Assembly: GCA_004352715.1 (NCBI GenBank)
Contig: SCFE01000118.1
Coordinates: forward strand, 280,685-344,684
Reading direction: 5' to 3'
Source of the DNA: Hofstenia miamia
Taxonomy: Eukaryota > Xenacoelomorpha > Acoela
Length of the DNA stretch: 64,000 nt
Shown here piece by piece: positions 12,501 through 26,400 of the stretch. The notes under the pieces are model-generated. The model was not told the DNA's origin and did no database searches. It worked only from the letters and a program-made list of their open reading frames with translations. A program made the position numbers and the translations under genes. Each line of letters starts with the position of its first letter. Position 1 is the first letter of the stretch.

Positions 12501-13708
12501 GGTCGTCTGCAGTTGATCCCGGCTCTCAAAAAAGCAGTGCATTTTCTTTGATGCCACCTAGTGCCTTTAATTTGTTCACTGTTCCGTTTTATGTTTTCAA
12601 TACTAGCTCTGGTGATGCTAACAAACACGTAATTCTTTATTTGCTTCAATATATAAACTTTAAATTCCAAATTTATGCAAGTTTCTCTTCTATTTCATTG
12701 ATATTTAATTCGAAGCAATAACTTCAGTGGCCAAAACAACTTTTGACTATTTACTAAAGAAGCAGCATGTTCTTGTATTTTTTTAACAGATATAGAATAA
12801 CCAGGTTCTAGTAAAAACTTGTAGTTTCGTTAGACTCAACGGCTTTGATTCGTTTTCGAAATTTCGTATCATCTTTCCAAAAACCTATTTTTAAAAACTA
12901 ATCGGACTGTTGATATTCATTATTAAGAATAAGGGTATATTAACTTAAGCCGATTTCACACATCTTAGTTATTTTTCATATTAATATTTGAATTTCTAGA
13001 CATTTACCCTATAAGACAACACATTTCCTTCTTAAAATATATGCAATAACCAATGCAGTTCCATTTTCTTTTACCTCACTTCATTTGCGAAGCAAAATAT
13101 TAACGCCGGTGAATAATTTTGATTTACACTCGAACGATCCCCTGTTTCATACATCTCATTTTGGGCGGATGTTGAATTATAAATTACTTTCTTCATGTGT
13201 CAACTCCTTCCTTGTTATATACATCTAAGCAGTTATTGTATATCTTCCCAAAATTATTCCAATTTTTAATTTAGTGTATCCATTTATTGCTAAAACGAAA
13301 ACAATTTTATCCTATTGAAAAATTATTGCATTTTTGATATTTCATAAAGCTGTTCAACAACTATTCTAAATTGCTGATGTCGGCTTGCTTTAAGAATCTA
13401 ATAGCAAATTATCTTTCAGTAAAATAACTATTTTTACCAAATTAACTTGTGGTACTTAGGCCGGAATGTCGGAACCAGAGCTTATCACTCCACATCTTCC
13501 ACTAGTTTATCAGAAAAATGTCGAACTTGTGAAGCAAAGAAACATTCAAATTCAAAAACAGCTTCAGCAGTCGGGTTTAAGTTCTGATGAGCGCTTGCTC
13601 GTCTCTCGTGCAGTATACATGAAGTTTCAGTCTAATCTTCAGAGTGAAGGAGCGTGGAGAGAGTTATCTCACCTGTGCGTTAACAGTGGTGACAGTGAGA
13701 CTTTGTAA
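9585..13708 (+). CDS. TBCCD1: TBCC domain-containing protein 1, complete seven-exon gene
   Basis: Exons: 9585-9737, 9884-10163, 10319-10459, 10676-10856, 11564-11870, 12245-12628, 13460-13708. All introns are GT-AG, all phases agree, and the product is about 564 aa (human about 557). Recognisable blocks in order: VLPISPVEKLSYTVLKKI (near residue 20); YKLWNHIAVNKLQISESFGR with LYFEQM (about 70-92); GEEWPLGE (about 145); the C-terminal TBCC/CARP beta-helix (about 295-435) with IKMIRCSHSFFYLLDAVDCV, then LILRECKNMKIIAPCSRVVV and VVLAPFNTYHPLLE; a Lys/Gln-rich helix and stop at 13706-13708. Human TBCCD1 is a centrosome/basal-body-associated relative of tubulin cofactor C, needed for centrosome and Golgi positioning; that role is from the family. 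The ATG was chosen because the frame fits exon 2 and the length fits the family. No clear AATAAA was seen close downstream. Confidence 0.95.
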
Positions 13709-16700
13709 CAGACCTTGTCATTTTCTGAAAACCAAATTGAGCAATTGCGAGTATTGATAAATGTATTGTAAATGGACATCATATATCAGGAAATGACAAA
13801 GCCTTGCTCGTTACACAGAGTTGTGAGTTATCTAATGACGTTTTTCAACCCTACCCTGTATAACTTCATTTTTATTACACTTGCAGTAAATTGGTATTTA
13901 TATACAAAGACAGTCATTTTACGATTTATTGTAAAATTCATTGAATCTTGCTTACAACTCTGTACCTATTGTAGATATTATAAATAATTTATGTAAATTA
14001 TGTTTTGAATATATTTGTTAACTTCGTATTTGAAACCTCTACTCTATTCGTACTATTAGTACTTTTCAGATTCAGAAACTGCTGATGTTAATTTCTTTTC
14101 TACAAAACATTATTTTGTAAATTTTCTATTGAAGAGTTATTAGGATTTTTGCAACTAGTTTTGGTTGTAGTTTAATATTGGATTGAGGTTCTAGTAAGTC
14201 AGGTTTATAATGCTCTGACAATTGTGGAACGATTTTATTTCTAATTACATTGCTCTGTTTCGTTTTGGGAATATTTGATAAAGAAATTCACAGCATGCCG
14301 TCAGGAAATTTTATTTCTATTTTAAAGTTAAACATTTTTGTCATGAATTTTTATTAAATATTTCTCATATTTCTAATAGTACCTAAAATAATCACTCAGC
14401 TTGAACACAATTGCAAGAAGCGTGTCTTTGCTTGAGGTGAAATTTAAATACGCAATTATGTGAGTGCTGTTAACGGAAATGAGATACTTTTGCCGTGAGA
14501 TCATTTTCCACTTTAAATTTGCAAAACTAGTCAGCGTACATAACGTTTTGCATAAAGTAACTTTGTTAAATAAGACAACATTATTTTGTTTCATCCACAT
14601 ATCTTACCATGCCAATTAAAAAGAAAATACGCTGTTAAAGCCAATATCCTTGAAACGTCATCGCAGACCAAGTGCACTTACGTTGATCCTGTCGCAGGCA
14701 TAATGTTCCTTTCAAATTTATATACACTTGCAGTATATTTGTTGTTTGGCGTATCAAATTTAAGTCATAATTCATTTGTTGATATCATGAAAAATGCAGT
14801 TAGTCAAACACTTCTTATTCATAATTCAAAGAGTTTAACTGGGCATTTGCAAGTATTAAATTGCCCATCATTAGTAAATATATTTATCGCCTAGAATAGT
14901 GGTAGTTAAACTCAACACTTAGCCCTAACTCGCACACGGCTAAGCATTATTTTACTACTACACAAGACAAACTTGACATAAAAGATCAAGCTTTTGGTTA
15001 CAATCTTCAATTTATGGAATCCATTGAGAATCGTTGTAGTGGTCTTGTTCATATGCAACTTTGATGAAATTGTCAAAAGGACATACTTTAAAATGGTTAT
15101 GACTTGGTAGTTTAGAGAATGTAGTGCAAAATTTTGTTCTGATGAATGAGTGGTATTCGTATTCAAAGCAGAATTTACTATGGTTTGACATACTTTGCGT
15201 TTGTGTTTCACTGCCAATCCACAATATTCCTCTACATCTAATTACCGACGCAATTCTTCCCAAGGCCGACTTATTTTGATTTCCCCCTTTCCTACAATTA
15301 TCGTAACGTGTCATTTTTAATCGAATTCAAATACTATTTATTTATTCTGATACTCAAATACTTAAAACTCGACTTAATTAAACACCGGGGAGCCTACTGC
15401 CATACATTCGTTATGTTGTAAACATAATTTAACTTTTAAATATGTGTAGGTGGTTATTCCACTTAATAAATAGACCAACCTTCACCCGCACTATTTCTCA
15501 AGTGTTTATTCTTAGATTGGATGTATTACTAATTTAGCGACAATATGGCAGCGGTTTGAACTCAAAAGGACGTTCAGACAAAATGTCCTTTGCCGATATA
15601 TTTACAATATTAAGTCAAAAACTGCGTTTCAAAACCCAGATCTTTTTTCTAAGTATTTAGTATTTATATGTAGAATTTTTGCCAATATTTTGTTCATTAA
15701 TGAGTTCATAGAAGTTATTTATTAATTGATCAACTACTTTTCTTTAATGTTTAATGCATAATTCATATTCTAGGCAAATATGGCGATGAATTTCATTGCA
15801 TTTATACATTCTTAAATGTAAGTTTACAGAGTTAATTATCAATCACACTGTTACAGGTATCCCCGGTCTCACTAATGGTGTATAACATCAATCATACTAT
15901 AAACTTAGTTTTTAGTAAGCCGTTTTATGCAGCTTTCTTAATTATTAACAGCACAGAAATTTTTGTGTAGTAAGTATATTTTGTTGTTATGAAGGATTCA
16001 TATCACTAAGATTGGTGAGAGTGAGACTCAAGAGAGCATTCCCTTCAGATAAAATGTCTGTCAATTATTTGTAATTTCATTTTTATTGTTCATGCTTCTT
16101 GTAAATTTGAAATGGGCCCTTTTTGATGCATGTATGGTAAACATGTTTTTTGACTATTTACTATGTGTACTCATTATTAGTAGGTGGAGGTTTTTCATAA
16201 ACGGATTGTAAAAGTTTTGCTATTTTCTTTTGTTCAAGTAATTACTTGAAAGTAGATTTCACAACTTTTTAAACTTATTGCTTGTCAACCAACAAAATTG
16301 CATCATACGCGTTTTAATTCAACATGTCGTGAAGGAATTGTTTGGTTTCAATGTTAAACCACTTTAAAACAAACCAAGAAGAGCGCGCGACGAAATCAAT
16401 TTAGTTAGTGAAAGCACAAAGTAGAATGCCGGAATAATGGGTATTGTCTTCAACTAACAGTGCATGCAAGCAGACTTGCTGTGATTTAATGTAAATGACA
16501 AACCAATGTGAAGTAAATCGTAGTATGAAGTTTGTCAACATTGCAAGATGATATCGACACTGTAAGGTGATGGTGAATTTTGGTATAGCCTAAGGTCCTG
16601 CGATACTTTTTCTCTTTTTTTTAACCTTTTATATTTCTCTTGTACAGTTATATAGGGTAGGCAGAGTTATATATGGAGAAAATATATACGTTTGTAACTC

Positions 16701-17749
16701 CACTCGAACTCGCGACTTAGGTTTCAACTCTACTCGAATTTAAAAAGTCAACTTGCAGGGGCTTATGATAGCTGTTGTTATATCTTTTCTGTGTAAAAAC
16801 CTGATAGTTTGCCCATCCTTTGAATATTTTGCTCATTCCTATTTTCATTGAATTATGTTTACTGGGCTGTAAAATTTTTTTTAAATAATGATCATAATTC
16901 AAATTGAAGTGAGTTTTCCTTTATGATACCCTTTTACATCGATTGTTAAATGGAGATCAACTATGATACATTGAAAACAAATTGTCAAAAATATTTGAAA
17001 AACAATGTTTTAAATTAAATATGCTACAGAACCTGTTTTCTCCTTGTATATTTAGCGCACTAAATAGTTGCAGATATCTATTTTCATAGGATTTCCCTGT
17101 GCTGAAGTATGCGACTTCAACACTAGAACAGATGTTACCGCTCCTTCTTGATGATTGTTTGAAATTTTAAATTCAATTTGAATATCTACATAATTGTTGG
17201 TTCAAATATCTTTTCAATTGTAGGTGAGTTTTGGGTGACGATATTTTTAGATTAAATCATAATTCACTCTTGTATTGGTTATAATATTAAGAGGGTAAAC
17301 TGAGGTTTTCAGTTGTCAGTTTAATTTAGCCTACTGACTATTAGTCTAAATGTATTAAGAGGCGCTATTGTAATTAAATTTCGGTGCAATCAGCGCCATG
17401 TAAGATAGTGATTTTTATGTTTTAAAATTTCCAATTTGCAAATATATCTGCGTAAATTGATTTAATTTAATAAATTGAATTGGATTTTGATTTATTGTTT
17501 AATATATTTATCCGACTTATGACAACTATTGATGGTTTTTCATAGGTTATTAGATTGCTTATATTTATTGATACCTAATAATGCAGATATTCAATAATAT
17601 ATTTTAACGGCTGTTCTTTTATATTCATAATCACTAAGCAAACAAACTTCAATTCTAAGTTTATAATTACAAATGTATATTAAAATATATTTCAAGAGAA
17701 GTATTAACAGATTTGTTTTATATCGAACATATGTATTACACGCACAAAT

Positions 17750-17751
<2 letters not shown>

Positions 17752-17797
<46 letters not shown>
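17752..17797. repeat. (TA)n microsatellite
   Basis: Pure TA run of about 46 bp. It produces a spurious open frame of alternating Tyr and Ile on the minus strand. Confidence 0.95.
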
Positions 17798-17800
<3 letters not shown>

Positions 17801-20800
17801 TGACATTGTTATACTATTTTAGAATTATTCGAGGTTAAAGTGAATGTGAGGGGTTTTCTGTTTAAAAATTTCAAAAAAGGAAGATGGAATATCAGGAGTT
17901 TAAGTGCCAATGAATTCACTTTTTATTGCAGGTTGCCCAGTTGAATATCTGTAATGGATATTTGCAAATACTTGATGTAAAACGGTTTAATCAGTCCTCA
18001 CATCACGCCACTTTTCTGTTAAAAACTATTATGTGAAAAACTCTTCTTAAAAAACTTTAATAAACTTCTAAAAACATCTCCTGTGTAGGTCTGCCAACGC
18101 TGAATTGGCAAGAGAATGGGGTATTGTGTATAAAAAGAATCATTGTTTATAATAGTTGAAGTTTGTGAATCTTCTGATCAATTAATAACAATAGCATCTT
18201 TAGCAATGTAGCGTTATGTAAGCTTAGACAACATTTTTGAGTAATTCTTACGCACTTTGACGCCTACCAAATGTTCTTGAATTGTTTTAATCAGTTGTTT
18301 TTCAATTTAAACTGCCTATGTCATTTATAAAATTTTTTTCTCCAAGCATGTTATCAAATTTGGAAATCCTGAAGTATGAACACAAATATTGGTGAACGCG
18401 GTCGTGCAGACCGTTGGAAAATGTGTACAAAAGTGTATTGCTGTGGCTGAAGTACTTGAAAAGATTCATGATTTTTCATTGAATATTCCAATTTTTTAAA
18501 AAAGTTTTAAATTCTCACCATTCAGGTAATCAGAAGGCCTGAACTCCATAGGAGCATTGACTAGCCTCAACTATTGTCTTTTCTATAAAAAGAATACCCA
18601 AGTCCTTCAATAAGATTTTAGATAACTTTATTAGTTTCAGAGTTATGAGCGTTTAAAGTTTTTTAAAGAAAGCATAAAATATTTTAAAAAATTACTAGGC
18701 AGTTTAAAGTTGACATTCTTAGAAAAATGCAATCTTTTCAGTTTATTCAATTATAAATTGGGGAAAACTAGTATTTCTCAGCAGTGATTTATTTTGTTCA
18801 CTAAGAGATTGAATAGCTCCAAGCCCTATTAGTCTCATGAATACGTTTTCAATTAAATCGACGTGACGAAAGCCACAAATTTAACGCAAATTGCGCTGGG
18901 GGACTTAGCAAGGCTTTTAACAGTATTATTTACTAATAGTTTCCTTACAATCGAATTTTATAAAAGATTTACAACTCCATGTCATTTCTTGTTTTTGATA
19001 CTTCCCTTGCAATCTGTTTCATTTATAAACATATTGGTCATAATGTTATGGAATGAGATTTTAATTGCATAGTTAATACATCTCTAAGGGCACATATCTT
19101 TTGTCAATTTTCATAGTTGAATTGAAGTTTTGCGCCTAAGGCTTCGCGAGCAGCAACAATGAGTTCTTTTCACCATTAATAAGAAATGAAATATTGGCTA
19201 TTTATAGAAAAAATAATAGCATTATGTATTTAGAATTGAAAACCTAATTCAATTGATCACTAATTGTTGCAAATAACTTTTTGTAACGATGTGAGCAACG
19301 ATGTAATCGAGAATATCCCTCAACTCGCAATCAAATTTATTTTTTACCAGACTTTTTACCTTTTTATCGTCAAAAAATATTTTTTTAATAATAAATATCA
19401 TTGTAAAAAAGAAAATTCGATAGGAGTTCAGCTTCAGCTCTCACAGCTTGCTTTTAGCTTAAGGAGTCAAACTTGGCTATTATACATATACTTTGATTTT
19501 TGATCAAATATGAACCTTTAAAAACATCAATTGACCCCTGTGAAGTCCGGCCTATTACTTCTTTATTCAGAATGATAAGACTAATTGGTTATAAAGCATG
19601 CCAACAAAATAATTTGATACAGTTGCTAGTATCCTTCCTATTATTTGATCTTTTAAACATCTTTGTTGAACGGTAGCGTTTGGCCCATTATTTGGCCTAC
19701 CCAATGACTTTATCAAAATGTTACCCGTATTTATTTTTTTATTTTATGAAAATACACCTCGATGAAAAGCTGGATTAGGATAAAATTGGTATATTTGTAA
19801 GTAATCTAAACGATTTGTTTGTTTGAAATGCATACATTCCCGCAATAAAGGCATCTGCTAATTTATTAGTGCAACAAAGCGGTTCATGTACATGTGTATC
19901 ATTTCATCACGATTGACGCTAAGTCTCAATGTCAAAATACTAATTTTCTAAATCTGACTTAGGTTTGGATTCAAAGTTTAATGTTTAAATTTTCATTTTA
20001 TCTCAAGAAGTTAAATCAGTGGGATAAATGTAAGAAGCTTTCGATTTCTTCATAGTTTATACTAATACGATCAAAATGGATAAAACGCGAACGTCCTTTA
20101 TTAACCCTATCCGAACAATATAAGCCAAATTCATGGAACTTAAGGATTAATGGCCAAATCTACCAAATATTTTGATCATAGTCATTTTGAATAATAAATT
20201 CATAGGCCTTAGCAATGAATTATTTGCAAATTACTTTTTATGTAAATATATTCAATAGTTATTGAGGAATATCATTAAGATCTTTGTATTCATTATAAAT
20301 CTATAAAAGAATAACATGTTGGGTAGAAAATAGCAAAACACTATAAGCACTCCCTTTCTTAACAAAGGTTGTATTAAAGAATATTAAATAAAGGGCCTAT
20401 ATTAAAGCTTAAAATTACATTCCTACCAGAACGTCAACATCATTGTAATATTGAAGCACTAGAAAGTTTTACTTTCAAGATTTATATAAATAATGTTTTT
20501 ATGACATTACGATCTTATTTCAACCTTCAGATTCTGCATCCCAAAAATCCTCTATGGTTAACTACCAACAAACAACACACATACATACATGTGCTGTAGG
20601 TAATGCAAACAGTGGCTAATCTTTGAACTATCTGTAAATGATAAAACAAATCATACAAATAAAAACCTTGCACACATACACGCAAACCGTAGGAACTAAC
20701 ATACACCCAGCGGAGCTTCAACTGGATTTCCAATTCGTAATGGCATTGAATTTATTTTTAGATATCTTCTTAGTTCAATGTCAATTTCTCTGCATAATCG

Positions 20801-20936
20801 ATGGCAATGATTTAAGTAATATATAACTCGTCATTAAAATAGCAATATAAAGTAATTCATCCATAGCCTGTAAGAATTGTTACTTTTTGTAATGCATGTT
20901 GATTTGTAGATTGGTTAATTTTTTGTAATTTATGAC

Positions 20937-21016
20937 GCTATTCAGATAAATTATCAGTTATTGAATTGTAAACATTTATCTGAATATAGAATCTCTTATC
21001 TTATCTTATCTTATCT
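20937..21016. repeat. Dispersed repeat copy 1 with (TTATC)n tail
   Basis: The block starting GCTATTCAGATAAATTATCA recurs with few changes at 34785-34846. Here it ends in four to five TTATC units (about 20996-21015). A conserved block followed by a short tandem tail suggests the 3' end of a LINE or SINE. Both copies are preceded by loosely similar sequence containing 'tgtaatgcatg' or 'tgacatgcatg'. No coding part was identified. Confidence 0.45.
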
Positions 21017-23067
21017 AACGGTAGTTAATTGTGGGATTTCGTATAGTAATGATGAACCTATTTTTTCGATTTAGTGTTAGTAATGTGTTTTATAGAAAAT
21101 ATTTGTTATAGTGACATCACAATGAAGAACATATTTACTTATAATGTGTCATTTTCAAAGTAAATTTTATCATATCTAAGATGTCACGTGGTTTCATAGA
21201 CAACATTTAATAATAAAAATGATTTAGTTTTCCTTAATACTATGGATGAGCTTATAGTGGAAAACCAGTTGCATGAAAAGAGCATTAACAACATTTTGAG
21301 ACGTATTTTCTGTAAATGGAGCGAATAACATTGTAGTTGGTTCATTTTTCTCTTGGTGATCAGAAATCTTAATTTTTGTAAAAGAAAGTGTTTTACCTTT
21401 AAAATTTAATGTGATTCTTTTATAAAAAAGTTTAGTTAATTCCTTAAAATATTCGGCCACTATATTTTATTTCCCATATCATTCCGAATGTAGGCATTTG
21501 CATTAATTCATCACGATTTTAGAGTGTTTGTGTTTCATTGTTAGACATGCGATCTATTAATAAATTCTCTTATGAAATGTTGTGGCAGCAAGATGATTTG
21601 TTTCAAGAATTGTTAGCGTGTCCTTATTTGCACTTATTTGAAGTCAAACTAATTTTTGTTTTTAATAATTGGCTTTGTTTATTGACCTTGGCGTGTGGAA
21701 TTCCTTCCTTATTTATTTCCAAATTAAGGTTGGATTTCCATTTGAAATTATTCTTTTTCAACTTTTAAAAAATTACCATCTGTGTGAAGGTGCATGGATA
21801 TTTGACAAAGTGTCACCTTTCGCCACGTGTTTTCATATTCTATGTTCACTAGCTAGCGCCCTTAAAATTTTTAATACATTTAAATTATGAAATTAAGAGT
21901 TAAAAATTACTAAAAAATCAAAAACGCAATTTTTAAAATTTGGCCCTATATGACATTTTTACTTGTCTGATCGCAATTGTGATGGAAATGCTCAAAATTT
22001 GCAATTTTTATGACCAAAATTTTGAAAATTTATAAATTTCAGTTTTGTTTTTTTCGGATTTTTGTAGTGAGCAAACCAAATGTTCATTCAGAGCATTGAT
22101 TCAATATAACATCTTGTTGTTGATCCCTTTGAAGTTTTTCCCTGTACTGGCAAATTTGAGCTTGGGCCTATGTATTGTAAAAAATAGAGCTTCCACCTTA
22201 GAAAAACAATTTTCTGCCCGTCAAACGGCGTAATATATTATTTCATGTTAAAATATATTTGTCCGGTTTGCATACTTATTTCGTTCTTGTCAATTAATGA
22301 AATTGATGAAATGCTTTTAGTAAGGATCTTATAAAGAACAGGTTCGGCCTAAATTTCAGGCCCAATTTTGCTGTCCTATCCGCATTCTCATTTAATGTTT
22401 TAAAATTTAACAGTAACCGCCATATTGTTGCAAAAATTTCAGTGTCAGAAATTATGCTGTAATATAGTGTTTTACATGTTTCCAATTATAAAAAATTGGA
22501 CTTTTTCAAATCTATTTTTCAAACTATCATTTTAACGATTATCGTGGAACATATATTCAATGCATAATACGACTTTTGTTTTCTATTTAAAGTTCTCCAC
22601 AATGTAAATTTTGTCTTTGATTACTTTCTTAATCCATCAAGGGTGAAAATAAGGAAAGCGATGCTCTTCTTTCTTTGAAAACAATATCAAAATCGTCCTT
22701 TGAAATACTTCTAACGTAAAATGTTCAAATTTGTTTTGTAATGAACACTCTTTGTCTACTTGTTTCGTCTTTAAAAAAAGTTTTGAATTACATTATGAAT
22801 TAATGCGTAAAGTATATTAGATGTAGATGTAGTACCAGTGATGTTGATTGTATTTTGTAACGTGAATGTTAGCGGTTAGAAACCGATTATACTTAGGCCT
22901 AGTGTGGACTAAAGCTCAAAACGTAATGTCAATAGGAGCATAAGCAAAAAGCAAAGCCTGTATTTGCACAAAGAGCAAAGTATGAACTTTTGTCTATACA
23001 TGCAGGGATAAATTTTTTTTATTAACAATAATGGCCTTACTACTGACAAACTTACTTTACACTTATG

Positions 23068-23489
23068 CAGTGTTGGTCGATTTAAATCACTTGATTTAAA
23101 TCATTGATTTAAATCGGATTTAAATCATGATTTAAATCAAAGCAAATTATTAGTTAAATTATTGATTTAAATCAAGTACACTAAAAGAGATGCAAGTAGT
23201 GTATTCTAATTGTTTTGAAGTCATTGCCCTGATATTGGAATGAATTGGTCAGCCCTGAAATGTTGTTTTGCATGTTTTTTATCTTCAGTTTATTTCAAAT
23301 TGATGAAATTATCGTATTTCATAAATAGTAGTATCAAAAGGATTTCTAATATTTGCTACCTTGGAAGATTGTCTGGGTAAAATTGAAATTTAGGTAAAAA
23401 AATCCGATTTAAATCAATAAATCCGATTTAAATCAAAAAATCCGATTTTTTTGATTTTTTAATTTAAATCGGATTTTTTCCCAACACTG
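23068..23489. mobile_element. hAT-type MITE built of GATTTAAATC palindromes
   Basis: A 422-bp element with inverted ends CAGTGTTGG...CCAACACTG and a perfect 8-bp target duplication CACTTATG (23060-23067 and 23490-23497). Both ends are packed with copies of the palindrome GATTTAAATC, alternating with TCCGATTT and A/T runs, so each half and the whole can fold on itself. The middle (about 23170-23390) is ordinary AT-rich DNA without an open frame. The 8-bp duplication and CAG start point to the hAT superfamily. The element is non-autonomous. Confidence 0.8.
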
Positions 23490-23497
23490 CACTTATG

Positions 23498-26400
23498 TCT
23501 GGTTAGAATGGAATAGACGCTATATGGCCGTATTAATAATGATTTGATAGCAATAAGTTTGTAGTTGTTTTTACTGAACAAAATGCCGAAAATTGTTTAA
23601 GAATTATTTCAGTTGAAAACAATGTTGTTTTGTAACAGCCATTATATTGTATTAAATGATTACGTCATGTGATGCGATGCTAGTTGTAGTGAGAATCGCG
23701 AATTGTAATTAATTCATAATTTGTTTTGCTTTTTTATAAAAGTTCTCTTTGATTCAAAGAGAATTATTGAAAATATAAATGTTTTTATTTAGTATGATAA
23801 TTGGGAGCGCTATTATATCCACGCTATATTATTTAGATTCGTAAAAATATTGGGAACAATCCTTAAACTACTGGCAACTAATTAAATCAATATTATATTA
23901 AACACAACCAAACAAACCTCGAGTTTGTTGCAAATGCTCCTATATTTTGGACTCAAACCCAGACCGAATTGAATTTACTTATTCTTAACAAATTATTTAT
24001 TTATAAAAAAATTCAATAATTACAATGTTTTACCAGGAACATTTAGTTCATCCCAGGGAAGACTTTAGTAGTTTTGGCGCGTGGGAATCTAATTTTTTGC
24101 CTATTTTCAACCTCCGATTTTGGATGAAAGCAACAAGCTAACCTACTACATACTTAATTACTTAGAAAAATGGTATCCAATTTTGCAGGACCAAAAAACG
24201 TTTAAGGAATTCTCATGACCCTCGATATTATCAATAAAAATTTAAGTCAGTAAAAAATAAAACATGTAAATACACATTTTCAGCATGGGGATTGTACATA
24301 TTTTTTTAATTATTTTTAGCTCATTTCATTTACAAAAATAGTGTAATGTAAATTCACCGCAATACAAGCGAACAACATCAGTGACATTAAAACCCCGATC
24401 TAAGTCCAATAGTCTACTCAAACCACTTGTATCTCTGTTCTCATTACTATCCCAGGGTATAATTAGTAAGAAATGAGAATCTTTTTAATGGAGATTAAAC
24501 CATTGACTCATTAGTCTTCTCAATATGCCCAATACACTACCCCTATATCGAACCATAAATTTAATGTAACCCCTAACAGTATTACATATTTACTTTATTT
24601 ATTAGGCTTAACATTTCGCCAATATTTACAAGACCGCATGTTTCTTTATCGGTTTGTGATAAAAAATTCATTCATTCTCATTATTACCAGAAAGGAGAGG
24701 AAACGCAGATGTTCAGGTTTAACCATCACAGTATACAGAAGCCTGGGCATCGAAGTAAAGTGTCATTGTGGTAATCAGATTTTTACAAGGTTTTCACCTA
24801 TTATAATTGTGTTTGGGTGTTTTCTCTGACCGAAGTTTTCATCTCATAATTTTAGAGGAAAGCATTGTCAATAGTTAAAAATATTATACAATCTCTCGGA
24901 GGGTTGCAGTGAAACATGACTTTTTGGTTTATCCATACGCATTAATTTTGGAATAAGACAAAGAACTCCTCCCTCATCAAGGCATACGGAGGAAATTTTT
25001 CGGAAAATGTTATTCAGTTCTGGCAATGGCTATTGAAACCCTATTATTAATCCAGCAGAGAACCTGTTCTCTATAATGAAGCCAGTGTCGAGAGCAAAAA
25101 CCTAATAAAGCAATCGAAATTGGTCGAATTTACTTAAAAGTAAAAGAAATGTAGTTCTCAGTTTTCGCGCGTTTAGAATGGCTGTGCATTGAAAGCAACG
25201 GCATCCTTGTGGAAAACAGTGTAACTTTATTTGGTTGATAATATTTAAGCCGCCATTTTTTGCCATGAGGTGTGTTTTTAACGGTGTTTAAAGGGGTTCC
25301 ATCACTAGTCTAAGTCGAATGTAGATTTGTTAAAAGTTAAATGTGTCGCACAAAGAACGTTATGAATTCTTCTATTTAAAAGGAACATTTGCAGTGTTGT
25401 GTATTGTCGTAATTGATCTTCTATTATAATATTGAATTATTTCATTTAATATCTAATCTATTGGGAAAGCGAAAGAATGTCCTTTATATTGAATACATTT
25501 TCCTAAATTGTCTTCGATTGCTTGCTTTTCAAAACTCGCTGCCCTATTTTTCAGTTTTTAAAGGTTTTGTTTTAAATTGTGCGTCATAAAATGTTTAAAG
25601 TTGTTTTTCGCGGTACAATGCTTCATTAGCAGCGAAGTGTTTTTATTTCTATTCACTTCAAATTGACATCTTTATCAAAAACCATCATACCGAGTTTTTT
25701 CTTAGAAACTATTGCATAATCCCTGCTCTACAATTTTCTTTAATAAACATTCTAAATCCTGAGTTGAGGCCATAAGACCTGTTGATTAAGTTAAACATCT
25801 TGTTATGGAAAGAATTGTGTGTGTGCATGTGAAAGAATTAAAACAAATATTTAATTTTGCAATTTGTTTTGCATAATGGAGATCTAGCTACATAAGAATC
25901 ATTTTCTCTTTTATAAGCGAACTCGTTATGAAGAACATTTTTAATATCAAATATTTTAATCGCAAATCCGACGCCTCGCTATAAGGGGACTTTCCTCGAA
26001 ATCTAAAACCCTTTGTATTGACATTACTTATGTTGAAATCAATTCAATAACTGTGCAAATGCTAGGCTGAAAAATAGAATATCTTGCCTTCCGCTTACGA
26101 TTTTGGATCGCCTGATCCAAGTCATATACAGAATCTATTTAACAGACTTAAATAAACTCGGTGTCGAAAAATGTGTAAATACTTTAAGTGAAACAATGAA
26201 TTGGTGAAGCTTTTGTTCATCTTGAAATTTAAACATCCTTAAACTATAGTGTTTACATAACGTCACTAAAAGCCATGTAGTATTCTCTGATGCGATCACT
26301 ACAATTTTCACTTGGGCGATCACTTTATCAATTGGCAATCAGATAGTTTTTCTAGTTTAGCAGCGGGTAGCCAAGTCAATTGATTTTCATGAAACGTTAT

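Larger units (their letters stand above)
13709..23059. other. Gene-poor AT-rich stretch downstream of TBCCD1
   Basis: I recognise no conserved exon here. Open frames up to about 100 codons (for example 14586-14894) have AT-driven composition, no family resemblance and no convincing splice context. The stretch contains a (TA)n tract at 17752-17797 and a dispersed repeat with a (TTATC)n tail near 20937-21016. The 3' UTR of TBCCD1 must lie at its left end. Confidence 0.5.

Noticed and set aside
12449-12670. Minus-strand frame of 73 codons
   Set aside because: It is a shadow of TBCCD1 exon 6.
14586-14894. 102-codon plus-strand frame after TBCCD1
   Set aside because: No family resemblance, no supported splice context, composition like other AT-rich noise frames.
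17591-17806. Open frame of alternating Tyr-Ile residues (also near 35014-35310 and 48702-48923)
   Set aside because: These are translations of (TA)n microsatellites and N gaps, not genes.
25985-25995. Perfect kappaB-type site GGGGACTTTCC
   Set aside because: An 11-bp match is unremarkable in 64 kb without a nearby gene or clustered sites.
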